DNA of 64,000 nucleotides, taken from Mucilaginibacter kameinonensis (lineage in GTDB: Bacteria; Bacteroidota; Bacteroidia; Sphingobacteriales; Sphingobacteriaceae). The notes beneath the pieces were generated by a model. It made no database searches, was not told the DNA's origin, and worked only from the letters and a program-made list of their open reading frames with translations. A program made the translations under genes and the position numbers. The stretch is taken from the NCBI RefSeq assembly GCF_003675385.1, contig NZ_RCWZ01000006.1:124001-188000 (forward strand), in the 5' to 3' direction. Positions 36,571 through 45,999 of this stretch are shown here, piece by piece (the first letter of the stretch is position 1; the number at the start of each line of letters is the position of its first letter).

Positions 36571-37290
36571 ATGAAGGGAATAATTTTAAGTTTATTTACA
36601 GTGTTCACGTTATCGGCCTGTGCAGGCAAAAATACTCCTGCACCGGTTAGTTACACTCCCTCATCAAAACCAGTTACAGTGATACAGGATACCTTAACAT
36701 ACCTTGCCCTCGGCGACTCATATACTATTGGGCAGTCTGTTCCTATTGATCAGGCTTTTCCCAACCAATTAGCTAACCAGCTGCAAGGTTTTAAAGTAAA
36801 TGCCCCAATTATCATTGCCCGAACCGGCTGGACAACCGATCAATTGATTGAGGCTGTTGATAAAAGTGATATTAAAAGCAATACTTATGATGTGGTTACC
36901 CTGCTGATAGGTGTTAACGATCAATACGGCGGATTGAGTCAGGAAAACTACCGCGTTAAGTTTGAACAGGTTTTAAACACGGCTATCAAATTTGCGGGTG
37001 GCATCAGGGAGCATGTGTTTGTACTATCAATCCCGGATTATGGTGTTACTCCTTATGCGCATGGTAATGATGCAGTGATAGGTCCCGAGATAGATCAGTT
37101 TAACGACATTAACCGTGAAATAAGCAGCAACGCAAAAGTTAATTACGTTGAGATAACCGGTATATCCAAATTGGCAGCACATGATCTTTCCCTACTTGCC
37201 GATGACGGCTTACATCCCTCCGGTAAAATGTATGGGATGTGGGTGGATAAGTTGAAGGTAGCTGTAGGGGCTGTTTTTGCCAAAAAGTAA
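36571..37290 (+). CDS. SGNH/GDSL-family hydrolase lipoprotein
   Basis: The 239-residue protein has a lipobox (TLSAC), so it is lipid-anchored. The SGNH hydrolase blocks are YLALGDSYTIG (nucleophile Ser), the Gly of RTGWTTDQ, LLIGVNDQYGG (Asn), and DDGLHPSGK (Asp and His of the triad). It starts with no spacer after the lipB stop codon, so translation is probably coupled. It is probably an esterase or lipase; the substrate is unknown. A link to lipoate or acyl-carrier metabolism is suggested only by position. Confidence 0.88.
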   Translation: MKGIILSLFTVFTLSACAGKNTPAPVSYTPSSKPVTVIQDTLTYLALGDSYTIGQSVPIDQAFPNQLANQLQGFKVNAPIIIARTGWTTDQLIEAVDKSDIKSNTYDVVTLLIGVNDQYGGLSQENYRVKFEQVLNTAIKFAGGIREHVFVLSIPDYGVTPYAHGNDAVIGPEIDQFNDINREISSNAKVNYVEITGISKLAAHDLSLLADDGLHPSGKMYGMWVDKLKVAVGAVFAKK

Positions 37291-37328
37291 ATTAGAAATA
37301 GGATTTAAAAACGCGTCACTGCTCTTGT

Positions 37329-37453
37329 CTGGTCGAAGTTTAGCGATAGCGTAACTTCGTCCTATAACAATGGAAGCATCCTGCTTTCGTAAAATATTTA
37401 GATATAGTTCAATAGTTTAAGCTGAAGTTACGCTATCGCTAAACTTCAACCAG
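37329..37453. repeat. Long inverted repeat between convergent genes
   Basis: Two 30-bp arms (37329-37358 and 37424-37453) match with one mismatch, including 24 bp perfect: GAAGTTTAGCGATAGCGTAA continuing into CTTC. The 65-bp centre is AT-rich. The element separates the SGNH lipoprotein gene from the opposing serine dehydratase gene and can form a long hairpin in both transcripts. Confidence 0.88.
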
Positions 37454-37479
37454 TGCTGAGTTTGATTATTCAATATCTT

Positions 37480-38907
37480 CTAACACTCCGGCAAACTAAT
37501 CGGAATATTAATTGCCAGCCCGCCATCACTTGTTTCCTTGTATTTTGAGTTCATATCCAATGCGGTTTGCCACATGGTTTTTACCACGGCATCAAGACTT
37601 ACCTTGGCTTTTTCAGGATTGCTTTGGAGGGCCAATTGCGACGCGGTTATGGCTTTTATGGCACCCATGGTATTACGCTCGATGCAGGGCACCTGTACCA
37701 ATCCGCCTATAGGATCACAGGTGAGGCCGAGGTGGTGTTCCATGGCTATCTCTGCTGCCATCAATACCTGACGTTGAGTACCGCCCATACACTCGGTTAA
37801 GGCCGCCGCTGCCATGGCTGATGATACACCGATTTCGGCCTGGCAACCGCCCATGGCTGCCGATATGGTAGCTCCCTTTTTAAAGATACTGCCAATCTCG
37901 CTGGCAGTAAATAAAAAGTTGATGATCTTTTGTTCGGTATTGCCTTCGCAAAAGGCAATGTAATATTGCAGTACGGCAGGGATTACGCCTGCAGCGCCGT
38001 TTGTTGGCGCGGTTACTACACGCCCAAATGAAGCGTTTTCTTCATTAACGGCCAATGCAAAGCAACTCACCCAGTCTAACGTATTTTTGAAGCTGTCGCC
38101 TGTGTTTCTGATGGCTGCAACCCACTCATCGTAATTGCTGTATTTATTATTGCCGATGAGTTTGGCGTTTAGTTTGGCGGCACGCCTTGCCACGTTTAAT
38201 CCGCCGGGAAGTTGACCGGTAGTATGGCAGCCACGATAAATGCATTCTTTTAATGCTGTGAAAATATTTAAGGTCCTGGTACGGGTTTCCTGTTCGCTAC
38301 GCCAGGCCAGCTCGTTTTCGGCCACAACCTCCGAGATGCGGAGCCCTGTTTTGATGCACCAGTGAAGCAAGTCGGAAGCGGTGTCAATAGGGAAGGGGAG
38401 ATCTACCTCGGCTTTGGCCGGGCCGGATGCTCCATCTTTCACTACAAAACCACCACCTATGGAGTAATAAGTTTCTGACACAGCCTTGCCATTACTCAAA
38501 AATGCCTGGAAGGTTACCGCGTTGGGATGATACGGCAAGCTTTCATTGAACAGGAACAGCAAATCATCTTCGGGATAAAAACTTATAGGTAATACACCGC
38601 CAAGTATCAATTGATGTGAGCTTTTGATGTGTGCAATTTTAGGTGTTACCTGGTCAACCTCAAAAGTAACCGGGTCATCACCGCTCAGGCCAAGCAATAT
38701 GGCTATATCGGTACCGTGTCCTACGCCGGTTTTGGCTAAGGAACCGTATAATAATATTTTAACCTGTTGCACCATAGGCAATACACCCTGTTGCTCAAGC
38801 GACTGTACAAACTGTTGAGCGGCACGCCATGGGCCAAGCGTATGTGAGCTTGACGGGCCTATGCCAATCTTAAACATATCAAAAACCGAAATCTGTTCTC
38901 TTTGCAT
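37480..38907 (-). CDS. sdaA: L-serine dehydratase (iron-sulfur, single-chain)
   Basis: The 475-residue cytoplasmic enzyme converts L-serine to pyruvate and ammonia using a [4Fe-4S] cluster. I use the ATG at 38907 rather than the TTG three codons upstream. The beta-type domain comes first (SVFDMFKIGIGPSSSHTLGP), then the alpha domain with APTNGAAGVIPAVLQYY, GGCQAEIGVSSAMAAAAL and TCDPIGGLVQVPCIERN, which includes cluster Cys residues. The chain ends in Cys (LPEC), in keeping with the C-terminal tail Cys known in this family. It is a single-chain fusion as in Gram-negatives. No serine transporter is nearby. Confidence 0.95.
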   Translation of the reverse strand: MQREQISVFDMFKIGIGPSSSHTLGPWRAAQQFVQSLEQQGVLPMVQQVKILLYGSLAKTGVGHGTDIAILLGLSGDDPVTFEVDQVTPKIAHIKSSHQLILGGVLPISFYPEDDLLFLFNESLPYHPNAVTFQAFLSNGKAVSETYYSIGGGFVVKDGASGPAKAEVDLPFPIDTASDLLHWCIKTGLRISEVVAENELAWRSEQETRTRTLNIFTALKECIYRGCHTTGQLPGGLNVARRAAKLNAKLIGNNKYSNYDEWVAAIRNTGDSFKNTLDWVSCFALAVNEENASFGRVVTAPTNGAAGVIPAVLQYYIAFCEGNTEQKIINFLFTASEIGSIFKKGATISAAMGGCQAEIGVSSAMAAAALTECMGGTQRQVLMAAEIAMEHHLGLTCDPIGGLVQVPCIERNTMGAIKAITASQLALQSNPEKAKVSLDAVVKTMWQTALDMNSKYKETSDGGLAINIPISLPEC

Positions 38908-38984
38908 CAGTGTCAAAGATACTACAGTTAGTGTTATGAAAGAATAAAGTATATACTGTTACAAATAAGTATTTTGAGATAGGG

Positions 38985-39728
38985 TTAAATAAGTTGCGGG
39001 CTAACGTTTAACACATAGTAATTGTGATCTTTCAAAACAGCAACTAAAAATTTGTACGAGGTAAGGTCATGAGGGATGCTTATGTCAAGCTGTTTGCATA
39101 TGCGTTCGGCCATGCGGTCAACAAAAATAATGTCAGCGGTTTTATTAAAATGATTAAGTACTTCGTGTATCAATGATATATCTGAGTCGGCAAGCATTAC
39201 CGCTTCCGGAATTATAGGTTGATAGTCGTCTTCTATATCTACAAAGTTTAATGTATCAATGCCCGCGCGTGTTTTTGTGCGTACCAGGGTTGTGTTTGCT
39301 ACTATATCGCCAATGCGCTGCTTATTTTCGGTAACAGCAACAGATATGATCGCACCGATTTGTAGAGTTAACCCAAAATCAATCAATCTGAAAATATAGC
39401 GTAACAGATATTGTCCTAAGCGCGGGCGGCCCCCATCAAGGCTTATTACCTTAATTTTCATAATGTACTTGCCTAAGCTTTGTCCGTTGAACAATAGCTC
39501 GGTAATGATGTCATAAAAGCCATAAAAAATCAAAAATAATATTTGCGGCAGCGTGAAACTATAAAATACAGAGGGATGATAACTTGATCCGTTTGTCCAT
39601 ATATAAATCAGATATACAGCAAGGTACAGCGCATAATCTATCAGGCGGGCCAGTATCCGTTCGCCAAGGCCTGCTACCTCATAATCGATATCAATATTTT
39701 GTGCTGTTTTTATTGCTATTGTCTGCAT
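38985..39728 (-). CDS. RDD-family membrane protein
   Basis: The 247-residue protein begins at the ATG at 39728. It has the RDD domain signature near the N-terminus (YEVAGLGERILARLIDYALY), then hydrophobic segments (FTLPQILFLIFYGFYDIITE and YIFRLIDFGLTLQIGAIISV). A cytoplasmic tail of about 75 residues with no recognised domain follows. RDD proteins are polytopic membrane proteins; some act in ion transport, most are unassigned. It is divergent from the SpoIIM-MoxR cluster, with 93 bp between start codons, and RDD genes are common companions of that cluster. Confidence 0.85.
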   Translation of the reverse strand: MQTIAIKTAQNIDIDYEVAGLGERILARLIDYALYLAVYLIYIWTNGSSYHPSVFYSFTLPQILFLIFYGFYDIITELLFNGQSLGKYIMKIKVISLDGGRPRLGQYLLRYIFRLIDFGLTLQIGAIISVAVTENKQRIGDIVANTTLVRTKTRAGIDTLNFVDIEDDYQPIIPEAVMLADSDISLIHEVLNHFNKTADIIFVDRMAERICKQLDISIPHDLTSYKFLVAVLKDHNYYVLNVSPQLI

Positions 39729-39821
39729 ACCTAACAAATATAAGTTTCAGTAATTAAATTAAATTGATTGCCAATTACTTTTTTGTTGTTATTTTAAACA
39801 AAAAATTATACCTGCAATTTA

Positions 39822-40778
39822 ATGAGAGAGGCTTTATTTATTAAGCAGCGAACCGGGAAGTGGAAAGAGTTTGAAAACATTCCCACTAATGATCCGGATG
39901 TTTTAGCAGAGCAGTTTATTATAATTACCGACGACCTTGCCTACTCTAAAACCTTTTATCCAAACTCAGGTACAACCAAGTACCTAAACGGTTTGGCGGC
40001 ACGTTTTCATCAATCCATATATAAAAGTAAAAAAGAAAGCAGGAACCGGTTTATTCAGTTTTGGATGCTGGAGTTGCCCCTTGTATTTGCAAGGTATCGC
40101 AGGCAGCTGCTTATCTCTTTCATTTTCTTTATCACCTTTTGTTTGATAGGTGCTTTATCCGCAAAATATGATAACACTTTTGTAAACATGATCATGGGCG
40201 ATGGTTATGTGAACATGACCAATGAAAATATAGCCAAAGGTGATCCTTTTGGGGTTTATAAGGATCAAGATCCCTTTTTAATGTTTGTTCAGATAGCCGA
40301 AAATAACCTTTTTATAACCGTGTTAACCTTTGTGGCCGGTATGTTCTTTTCTGTTGGTACGTTATTTCTGCTACTGAAAAACGGTATCATGCTGGGCTCG
40401 TTTCAATACTTTTTTATAAGTAAAGGACTCGGCCTGCAGTCGATACTGGTCATATGGATCCATGGAACCCTTGAAATATCGTGTATCATTATTGCAGGGG
40501 CAGCAGGCCTGATATTAGGGAACAGCATTATTTTTCCAAAAACATACAGCCGCCTGGTTTCATTAAAAAAAGGTGCTGTTGATGGCCTTAAGATTACGAT
40601 GGGTATATTACCTATTATCGTAATGGCTGCCATATTTGAGAGCTTTGTCACCAGGCACACAGAAATGCCCAAGTGGCTGAGCTGTTTTATATTGCTTGCA
40701 TCTTTTGCATTTATTGTTACCTATATTGTAATTTACCCCATATATTTAAACCGCAAACTAAACCGTCACAATAATTAA
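39822..40778 (+). CDS. SpoIIM-like (DUF95) integral membrane protein
   Basis: The 318-residue protein has a soluble N-terminal region (MREALFIKQRTGKWKEFENI) followed by five or six transmembrane segments (about 92-112, 160-185, 197-217, 222-245, 256-276 and 289-310). It belongs to the stage II sporulation protein M-like family, found widely in non-sporulating bacteria. It opens a run of six co-directional genes. Its stop codon overlaps the next ATG by one base. Confidence 0.85.
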   Translation: MREALFIKQRTGKWKEFENIPTNDPDVLAEQFIIITDDLAYSKTFYPNSGTTKYLNGLAARFHQSIYKSKKESRNRFIQFWMLELPLVFARYRRQLLISFIFFITFCLIGALSAKYDNTFVNMIMGDGYVNMTNENIAKGDPFGVYKDQDPFLMFVQIAENNLFITVLTFVAGMFFSVGTLFLLLKNGIMLGSFQYFFISKGLGLQSILVIWIHGTLEISCIIIAGAAGLILGNSIIFPKTYSRLVSLKKGAVDGLKITMGILPIIVMAAIFESFVTRHTEMPKWLSCFILLASFAFIVTYIVIYPIYLNRKLNRHNN

Positions 40779-41731
40779 TGATCCCGAAAATTACATTAAG
40801 GCAGTCGCGTGATTTTGGCGAAATTATCAATGATGCCATAGTTTTTATTATCCAAAACTGGAAAGGACTATTAAAAGCATATGCCATATTATGTGGTTTT
40901 TTTATAGCCGGAAATATACTGTTCTCTATTTTACTTCAGTTTAAGGTAATTAATACACATAAAGAATCATTAGGCGGAAGTGGTTCATACATCAGGAGCC
41001 CGTTTGGTATCGAATATTTTATGGTAATGATATTCGGCTTCCTGAATGTTATCGCGTCAACTTTAACGGTATCCAGTTTCGTAGTTATCTATAACCAGAA
41101 AAAGGGCGAATTGCCAACCGTGCATGAAGTGTGGGGTTATTTCAAATATTATTTCTGGCGGGTATCCGGCTCTATGTTGCTGTTGTTTCTGATGGCAATT
41201 CCTACTGTAATCATATGTGTGTTACCTGCCGCGGCTATGAGCCTCGTAAGCCCGGTAGCCGCGGGTTTTACCGGCCTGATATGTGTAATGGTGCCTATGT
41301 GCTATTTTATGACCGTATTAAGCCTGTTTTTCCCTATCATGATTGGCGAAAATTCCAGCTTTGGCCGCACGTTCGGAAAATGCTTTAAGCTCATAAAAAA
41401 GAAATGGTGGAGCACCTTCGGGGTGATTTTTGTTATTATTATCCTGGTGTACACCGTTTATTTGCTCTTTGCTATTCCTTCCTTTATCATCTCGGGCGGA
41501 ACGTTAACATTTTTACCATATAATGTATCATCTGTTGTGGTGATTATTTATTGCATTTGTATGAGCGTTGTACAAATAGTAAATATTGTGCCGGTTACCG
41601 GCCTGATGGTAGCTTATTATAGTTATGTAGAAGATAAAGAAAGCATTGGCTTGATGGAACGTATCATGACGCCCCTGACCTCGGATAAGGGCGATGATGG
41701 TGAAGCGGCTAAGCTTAAAGAAGAGTATTGA
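40778..41731 (+). CDS. Multi-pass membrane protein of the MoxR/DUF58 cluster
   Basis: The 317-residue protein has about six transmembrane helices (for example LKAYAILCGFFIAGNILFSI, MLLLFLMAIPTVIICVLPAA and FGVIFVIIILVYTVYLLFAI) and a charged cytoplasmic tail. It resembles the unnamed YciC/GlpQ-membrane-domain-like proteins that often sit beside SpoIIM homologues in Bacteroidota. It overlaps its upstream neighbour by one base, and the next gene starts two bases after its stop. The function is unknown. Confidence 0.75.
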   Translation: MIPKITLRQSRDFGEIINDAIVFIIQNWKGLLKAYAILCGFFIAGNILFSILLQFKVINTHKESLGGSGSYIRSPFGIEYFMVMIFGFLNVIASTLTVSSFVVIYNQKKGELPTVHEVWGYFKYYFWRVSGSMLLLFLMAIPTVIICVLPAAAMSLVSPVAAGFTGLICVMVPMCYFMTVLSLFFPIMIGENSSFGRTFGKCFKLIKKKWWSTFGVIFVIIILVYTVYLLFAIPSFIISGGTLTFLPYNVSSVVVIIYCICMSVVQIVNIVPVTGLMVAYYSYVEDKESIGLMERIMTPLTSDKGDDGEAAKLKEEY

Positions 41732-41732
41732 T

Positions 41733-42479
41733 ATGCGCCGCCTTTTCTTAGCCTTAACGTTTATTATTTTTTCCGTCGCCTGTTGTTTTGCTGATGACAA
41801 CGGAAAGAAATCGCCGGAAAAAAAAGCTCCGCCGGCTGTATTGAAGATTGATACCGCACAATTACCTGCTCAGCGAAACTTTAATGAGAAGAAAATAAAC
41901 AACTATCTCAAGGATCAGGAATTTGTATATAACAAGGACGATTTGCCGGGCGAAACACTTTGGAACCGGTTCTGGAGATGGTTTTGGCAAATGATTGACC
42001 GCAAGTTGTTTGCAGCTGCCGGATCGCGGAGGTTTTATTTTTACCTGGAAGTGGCTATTGGTATTGTATTCGTATTGTTTATACTTTATAAGGTAACTGG
42101 CATCAACGCCGTATCGGTTTTCAGGGGCAAAGCGCGTGATATACCTTTTGCCTATTCCGAATCGATAGAAAATATTCATGAAGTAAACTTTGATGCCGAA
42201 ATAGAAAAGGCTATTGCCGGGCATAATTATCGCCTTGCAGTAAGGCTGCTGTACTTGTATAGCTTAAAGCAGCTTAATGATGCCGGGATCATTAACTGGG
42301 AGGCCGGCAAAACCAATATGGCATATCTTAATGAATTGCCCGAGGGAGAAAGAAAGCGGCTCTTCAGAATACTTACCAGGCAGTTTGAATATATATGGTA
42401 CGGCGATTTCCGGGTAGATAGTACGTCGTTTACAGAAATAGATACCCTTTTTAAGCAGTTTAAACAAAACTTAGGATGA
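41733..42479 (+). CDS. DUF4129 domain-containing membrane protein
   Basis: From the ATG at 41733 the product has 248 residues: a signal peptide (MRRLFLALTFIIFSVACCFA), a linker, a transmembrane helix (about 106-128, FYLEVAIGIVFVLFILYKVT), and a C-terminal DUF4129-type helical domain (AIAGHNYRLAVRLLYLYSLK, TNMAYLNE, FRILTRQFEYIWYGDF). DUF4129 proteins occur almost always beside MoxR ATPase and DUF58 genes. The stop overlaps the next start by four bases (ATGA). Confidence 0.85.
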   Translation: MRRLFLALTFIIFSVACCFADDNGKKSPEKKAPPAVLKIDTAQLPAQRNFNEKKINNYLKDQEFVYNKDDLPGETLWNRFWRWFWQMIDRKLFAAAGSRRFYFYLEVAIGIVFVLFILYKVTGINAVSVFRGKARDIPFAYSESIENIHEVNFDAEIEKAIAGHNYRLAVRLLYLYSLKQLNDAGIINWEAGKTNMAYLNELPEGERKRLFRILTRQFEYIWYGDFRVDSTSFTEIDTLFKQFKQNLG

Positions 42480-43654
42480 GGGATTTTAAAGCGTACATAT
42501 TTATTGCTTCATTGATATTGGTGATTTACCTGGTAGCCCAATATCAACAGCCGCAACCCATTGATTGGACACCGTCTTATTTAAAGGAAGCTAAGATACC
42601 CTTAGGGAGCAAAATATTATACGATCGTTTACCTGATATTTTTCCTGGTGCTAAGGTGAAAAACTACCGTGAGCCCATGTATAATGTGCTTCATGATCAT
42701 AAGGTAACTAATGCAACTTATATCATTATCTCCAATTACGCGGCTATCACAACGCCCGATTTTGATAAGATGATCCCTTTTATTAAACAGGGGAACGATG
42801 TTTTTATCTCATCTACATCTTTTGGGGATACACTATCCAATAAATTTAAATTGGAAATGAATATCAACTATGAGGTAAGGGAACAGCCCGATACACTTCA
42901 TTTTACTAACAGCGGGCTTGATCCTCATAAAGAATATATTATAGAGAAAGACCTTCGCGGAGAATATTTTAGTGCTTTTGATACAGCAAAGGCAATTTCG
43001 CTGGTGCAGAATGCGCGCAATCAAAGCACCGTCTTAAAATTCAATATGGGAAAGGGGGCTTTGTATTTAAGTACCGACCCTAATCTTTTTACCAATTACA
43101 GCCTTTTGAAGCCCGACGGCGCGGAGTTCGCAGCCAAAGCATTATCATACCTTAAAAACAATAAAACCATCATTTGGGACGAATATTATAACATTGGCCG
43201 GGATGGTGAAGAATCGGAATTCAGGGTGTTGTTTGCTAAGGAGCCATTACGCTGGGCTTACTTCATTTCGCTCATAAGTGTTATTGTTTATGTACTTTAC
43301 CAGATGAAACGCCGCCAGCGTATCATCCCCGTTATTACACCGCTTGAAAACAGTACCCTGGGTTTTGTGACTGTAGTAGGGCAGGTTTATTATGAGCGCC
43401 GCGACAACAGTAACATAGCGCAAAAGAAGGTAGCCTATTTGCTCGAATACATCAGGCAGAAATACAGGCTGCAAACCAATAAAATTGATCCGGAATTTAC
43501 GGCAACGCTGGCCAGCCGTGCCGATATGGATATCGAAGAAACGCGTGAACTGGTTGGTATTATCAATTACATCTTAAGCCAGGCCCCTATATCTGATCAG
43601 GAACTTATTAAAGCAAACCACCTTATTGAACAATTTTATACACGATCCAGGTAA
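42476..43654 (+). CDS. DUF4350 domain-containing protein
   Basis: The 392-residue protein has an N-terminal membrane helix (about 5-22), an extracytoplasmic DUF4350-type domain (SYLKEAKIPLGSKILYDRLP, YIIISNYAAITTPDFDKMIP, GKGALYLSTDPNLFTNYSLL), a second helix (about 258-278), and a cytoplasmic C-terminal domain of about 110 residues. It is a member of the MoxR cluster. It overlaps DUF4129 by four bases, and MoxR begins two bases after its stop. Confidence 0.85.
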   Translation: MRDFKAYIFIASLILVIYLVAQYQQPQPIDWTPSYLKEAKIPLGSKILYDRLPDIFPGAKVKNYREPMYNVLHDHKVTNATYIIISNYAAITTPDFDKMIPFIKQGNDVFISSTSFGDTLSNKFKLEMNINYEVREQPDTLHFTNSGLDPHKEYIIEKDLRGEYFSAFDTAKAISLVQNARNQSTVLKFNMGKGALYLSTDPNLFTNYSLLKPDGAEFAAKALSYLKNNKTIIWDEYYNIGRDGEESEFRVLFAKEPLRWAYFISLISVIVYVLYQMKRRQRIIPVITPLENSTLGFVTVVGQVYYERRDNSNIAQKKVAYLLEYIRQKYRLQTNKIDPEFTATLASRADMDIEETRELVGIINYILSQAPISDQELIKANHLIEQFYTRSR

Positions 43655-43656
43655 AT

Positions 43657-44634
43657 ATGGAAAATGAATTTTTTGAACAACGTACCGATCTGAGCAAGCT
43701 TAGCGCTGCGGTAGAACAGATAAAAGCTACACTCGGTACCATCATAGTCGGGCAGCATGAATCTATCGACCTTCTTATCGCAGGTATTCTGGCCGATGGT
43801 CATATACTTATTGAAGGTGTTCCGGGAGTGGCTAAAACACTTACCGCAAAACTTATTGCCAAAGCTATCGATGCCCAGTACTCGCGCGTTCAGTTTACGC
43901 CCGATCTTATGCCATCAGATATTTTGGGCACATCGATATTTAATCCGAAAGCCGCTGAGTTTGAATTTAAACGCGGACCAGTTTTTGGCAATATTATCCT
44001 GATAGATGAAATTAACCGCGCTCCTGCTAAAACTCAGTCGGCCCTGTTTGAGGTGATGGAAGAGCGGCAGATAACTATCGACGGACATCAATACAAGATG
44101 GAAGAACCATTTACAGTGTTGGCTACGCAGAACCCGGTTGAGCACGAAGGCACTTATCGCCTGCCTGAAGCGCAGTTAGACAGGTTTTTGTTCAAAATAG
44201 AAGTGAAATACCCAACACTTGAAGAGGAAATAGCTATTGTTACCCAGCAGCACCAGCAAAAAACTGCCGATCAGCTAAGCCATGTGGCTCCTGTATTATC
44301 GGCCGTTGATATTAATGAATTAAGGAAGCAGGTAAGGGCTTTGCATGTTGAGGATAAACTGATAGAGTTTACCGCCAAAGTAATTCACGAAACCCGCAAC
44401 AACAAATCGTTGCAACTTGGTGGTTCACCGCGTGCTTCATTAGCTATAATTAATGCTGCTAAAGCTATGGCTGCAATCAATGGGCGCGATTTTGTTACCC
44501 CCGACGATATTATTTATGTAGTACCGCCGGTGTTAAGACACCGTATTATGCTTACACCCGACAGGGAGATGGAGGGCATAACCCCGGATATTGTTATAGC
44601 CCAGATGATTCAAAAAATTGAAGTGCCACGCTAA
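43657..44634 (+). CDS. MoxR-family AAA+ ATPase
   Basis: The 325-residue cytoplasmic ATPase has Walker A GVPGVAKT (about 56-63), Walker B IILIDEINRAPAKTQ (about 111-125), sensor 1 LATQNPVEHEGTY and an arginine-finger/sensor 2 region (RLPEAQLDRFLFK, GGSPRASLAII). MoxR AAA proteins act as chaperones or activators for partners carrying von Willebrand-type domains. Here the likely partner is the DUF58 protein encoded 9 bp downstream. Confidence 0.95.
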   Translation: MENEFFEQRTDLSKLSAAVEQIKATLGTIIVGQHESIDLLIAGILADGHILIEGVPGVAKTLTAKLIAKAIDAQYSRVQFTPDLMPSDILGTSIFNPKAAEFEFKRGPVFGNIILIDEINRAPAKTQSALFEVMEERQITIDGHQYKMEEPFTVLATQNPVEHEGTYRLPEAQLDRFLFKIEVKYPTLEEEIAIVTQQHQQKTADQLSHVAPVLSAVDINELRKQVRALHVEDKLIEFTAKVIHETRNNKSLQLGGSPRASLAIINAAKAMAAINGRDFVTPDDIIYVVPPVLRHRIMLTPDREMEGITPDIVIAQMIQKIEVPR

Positions 44635-44643
44635 CCCAGGGTT

Positions 44644-45990
44644 GTGAAAAAACTGTTTGGTTTAATTTATAAAAACCTGTTTTTAACCGGTAGGCTATTT
44701 ACCGGACTTGGGGTGTGCGCGCTTCTGTTTTTGCTCGAATTCTTTTTTCCATGGCTTGGTGTTATCCCAGAGTTGTTTTTCTGGGTGCTGATCATCCTGT
44801 TAGCGATTGATTTGTTGATGCTGCTGAAAACAAGCAAGGGCGTATTCGCAAGGCGTATTACTCCCGAAAGATTGAGCAACAGCGATGAGAATGAGTTGAG
44901 CATTTATATCGAAAATCGTTATGCTTTCAATATAAACGTAAGCATTATTGATGAGATCCCAGTTCAGTTTCAAAAGCGCGATGTTTGGTTTGAAACTGCT
45001 TTGAAACCAAACGAGCGTAAACAGATCAATTATGTGCTGAGGCCTACCCGCCGCGGCGAATATGAGTTTGGCTGGATCCGTGTTTTTGTAAAATCGGCCC
45101 TGGGTTTGATTGAACGGCGGTATAATTTTGAACAGACAGAAATGCTGGCAGTTTATCCATCGTTTTTACAGATGCGCAAATATGAGCTCATGGCCATTTC
45201 AAACCGGCTGACTGATATCGGTATAAAAAAGATCAGGCGAATTGGACATAGTCTTGAATTTGAACAGGTAAAAAACTATGTGGCCGGCGACGATTATCGC
45301 ACCATTAACTGGAAAGCCACAGCCCGGCAGGGAAACCTGATGGTGAACTCCTTTGTTGACGAAAAAGCGCAGCATGTATATTGTATAATTGATAAGTCGC
45401 GGGCAATGAAAATGCCATTTGAAGGTATGAGTTTGCTTGATTATGCTATTAATGCCAGCCTGGTGTTATCAAACGTTGCCCTGTTAAAGGAGGACAAAGC
45501 CGGATTGATCACCGTAGCGGAGAAGATTGGCGCAGTTGTACCTTCAGATAGTAAATACACCCAGCTAAATAAAATACTGGAGGTGTTGTACAAAGAGAAA
45601 ACAGATTTTTTAGAAACTAATCTTGAAGCGCTTTACGTCACAGCCCGCAGGGTTATCAAGCAACGGAGCCTGATCGTTTTCTTCACTAATTATGAAAGCC
45701 TCTCGGCCTTGCAAAGGCAGTTGCCCTTTTTAAAACGAATAGCCAAATTTCACCTGCTTCTGGTTGTGTTTTTTGAGAATACAGAACTACGTACCTTGAG
45801 CGAACAACCTGCAAGCAATGTTGAAGGTATCTACATAAAAACCATAGCCGAAAAATTTGCCTACGACAAAAAGCTAATGGTAAAAGAACTTGCCAGTCAC
45901 GGCATTCAATCCATACTGACAACTCCTCAAAATCTTACCATCAATACGGTGAACCGCTACCTGGAAATAAAAGCAAAGCAGAAACTCTGA
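44644..45990 (+). CDS. DUF58 domain-containing protein
   Basis: The 448-residue protein starts at GTG (44644). It has two N-terminal membrane helices (about 17-35 and 41-58), a beta-sandwich-like extracytoplasmic part (RRGEYEFGWIRVFVKSALGL), and the DUF58 motif DDYRTINWKATARQGNLMVN. A vWA-like domain follows (VYCIIDKSRAMKMPFEGMSL). It is the last gene of the cluster, ended by hairpins at about 46.1 kb. Confidence 0.9.
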   Translation: MKKLFGLIYKNLFLTGRLFTGLGVCALLFLLEFFFPWLGVIPELFFWVLIILLAIDLLMLLKTSKGVFARRITPERLSNSDENELSIYIENRYAFNINVSIIDEIPVQFQKRDVWFETALKPNERKQINYVLRPTRRGEYEFGWIRVFVKSALGLIERRYNFEQTEMLAVYPSFLQMRKYELMAISNRLTDIGIKKIRRIGHSLEFEQVKNYVAGDDYRTINWKATARQGNLMVNSFVDEKAQHVYCIIDKSRAMKMPFEGMSLLDYAINASLVLSNVALLKEDKAGLITVAEKIGAVVPSDSKYTQLNKILEVLYKEKTDFLETNLEALYVTARRVIKQRSLIVFFTNYESLSALQRQLPFLKRIAKFHLLLVVFFENTELRTLSEQPASNVEGIYIKTIAEKFAYDKKLMVKELASHGIQSILTTPQNLTINTVNRYLEIKAKQKL

Positions 45991-45999
45991 GAATTGTAG

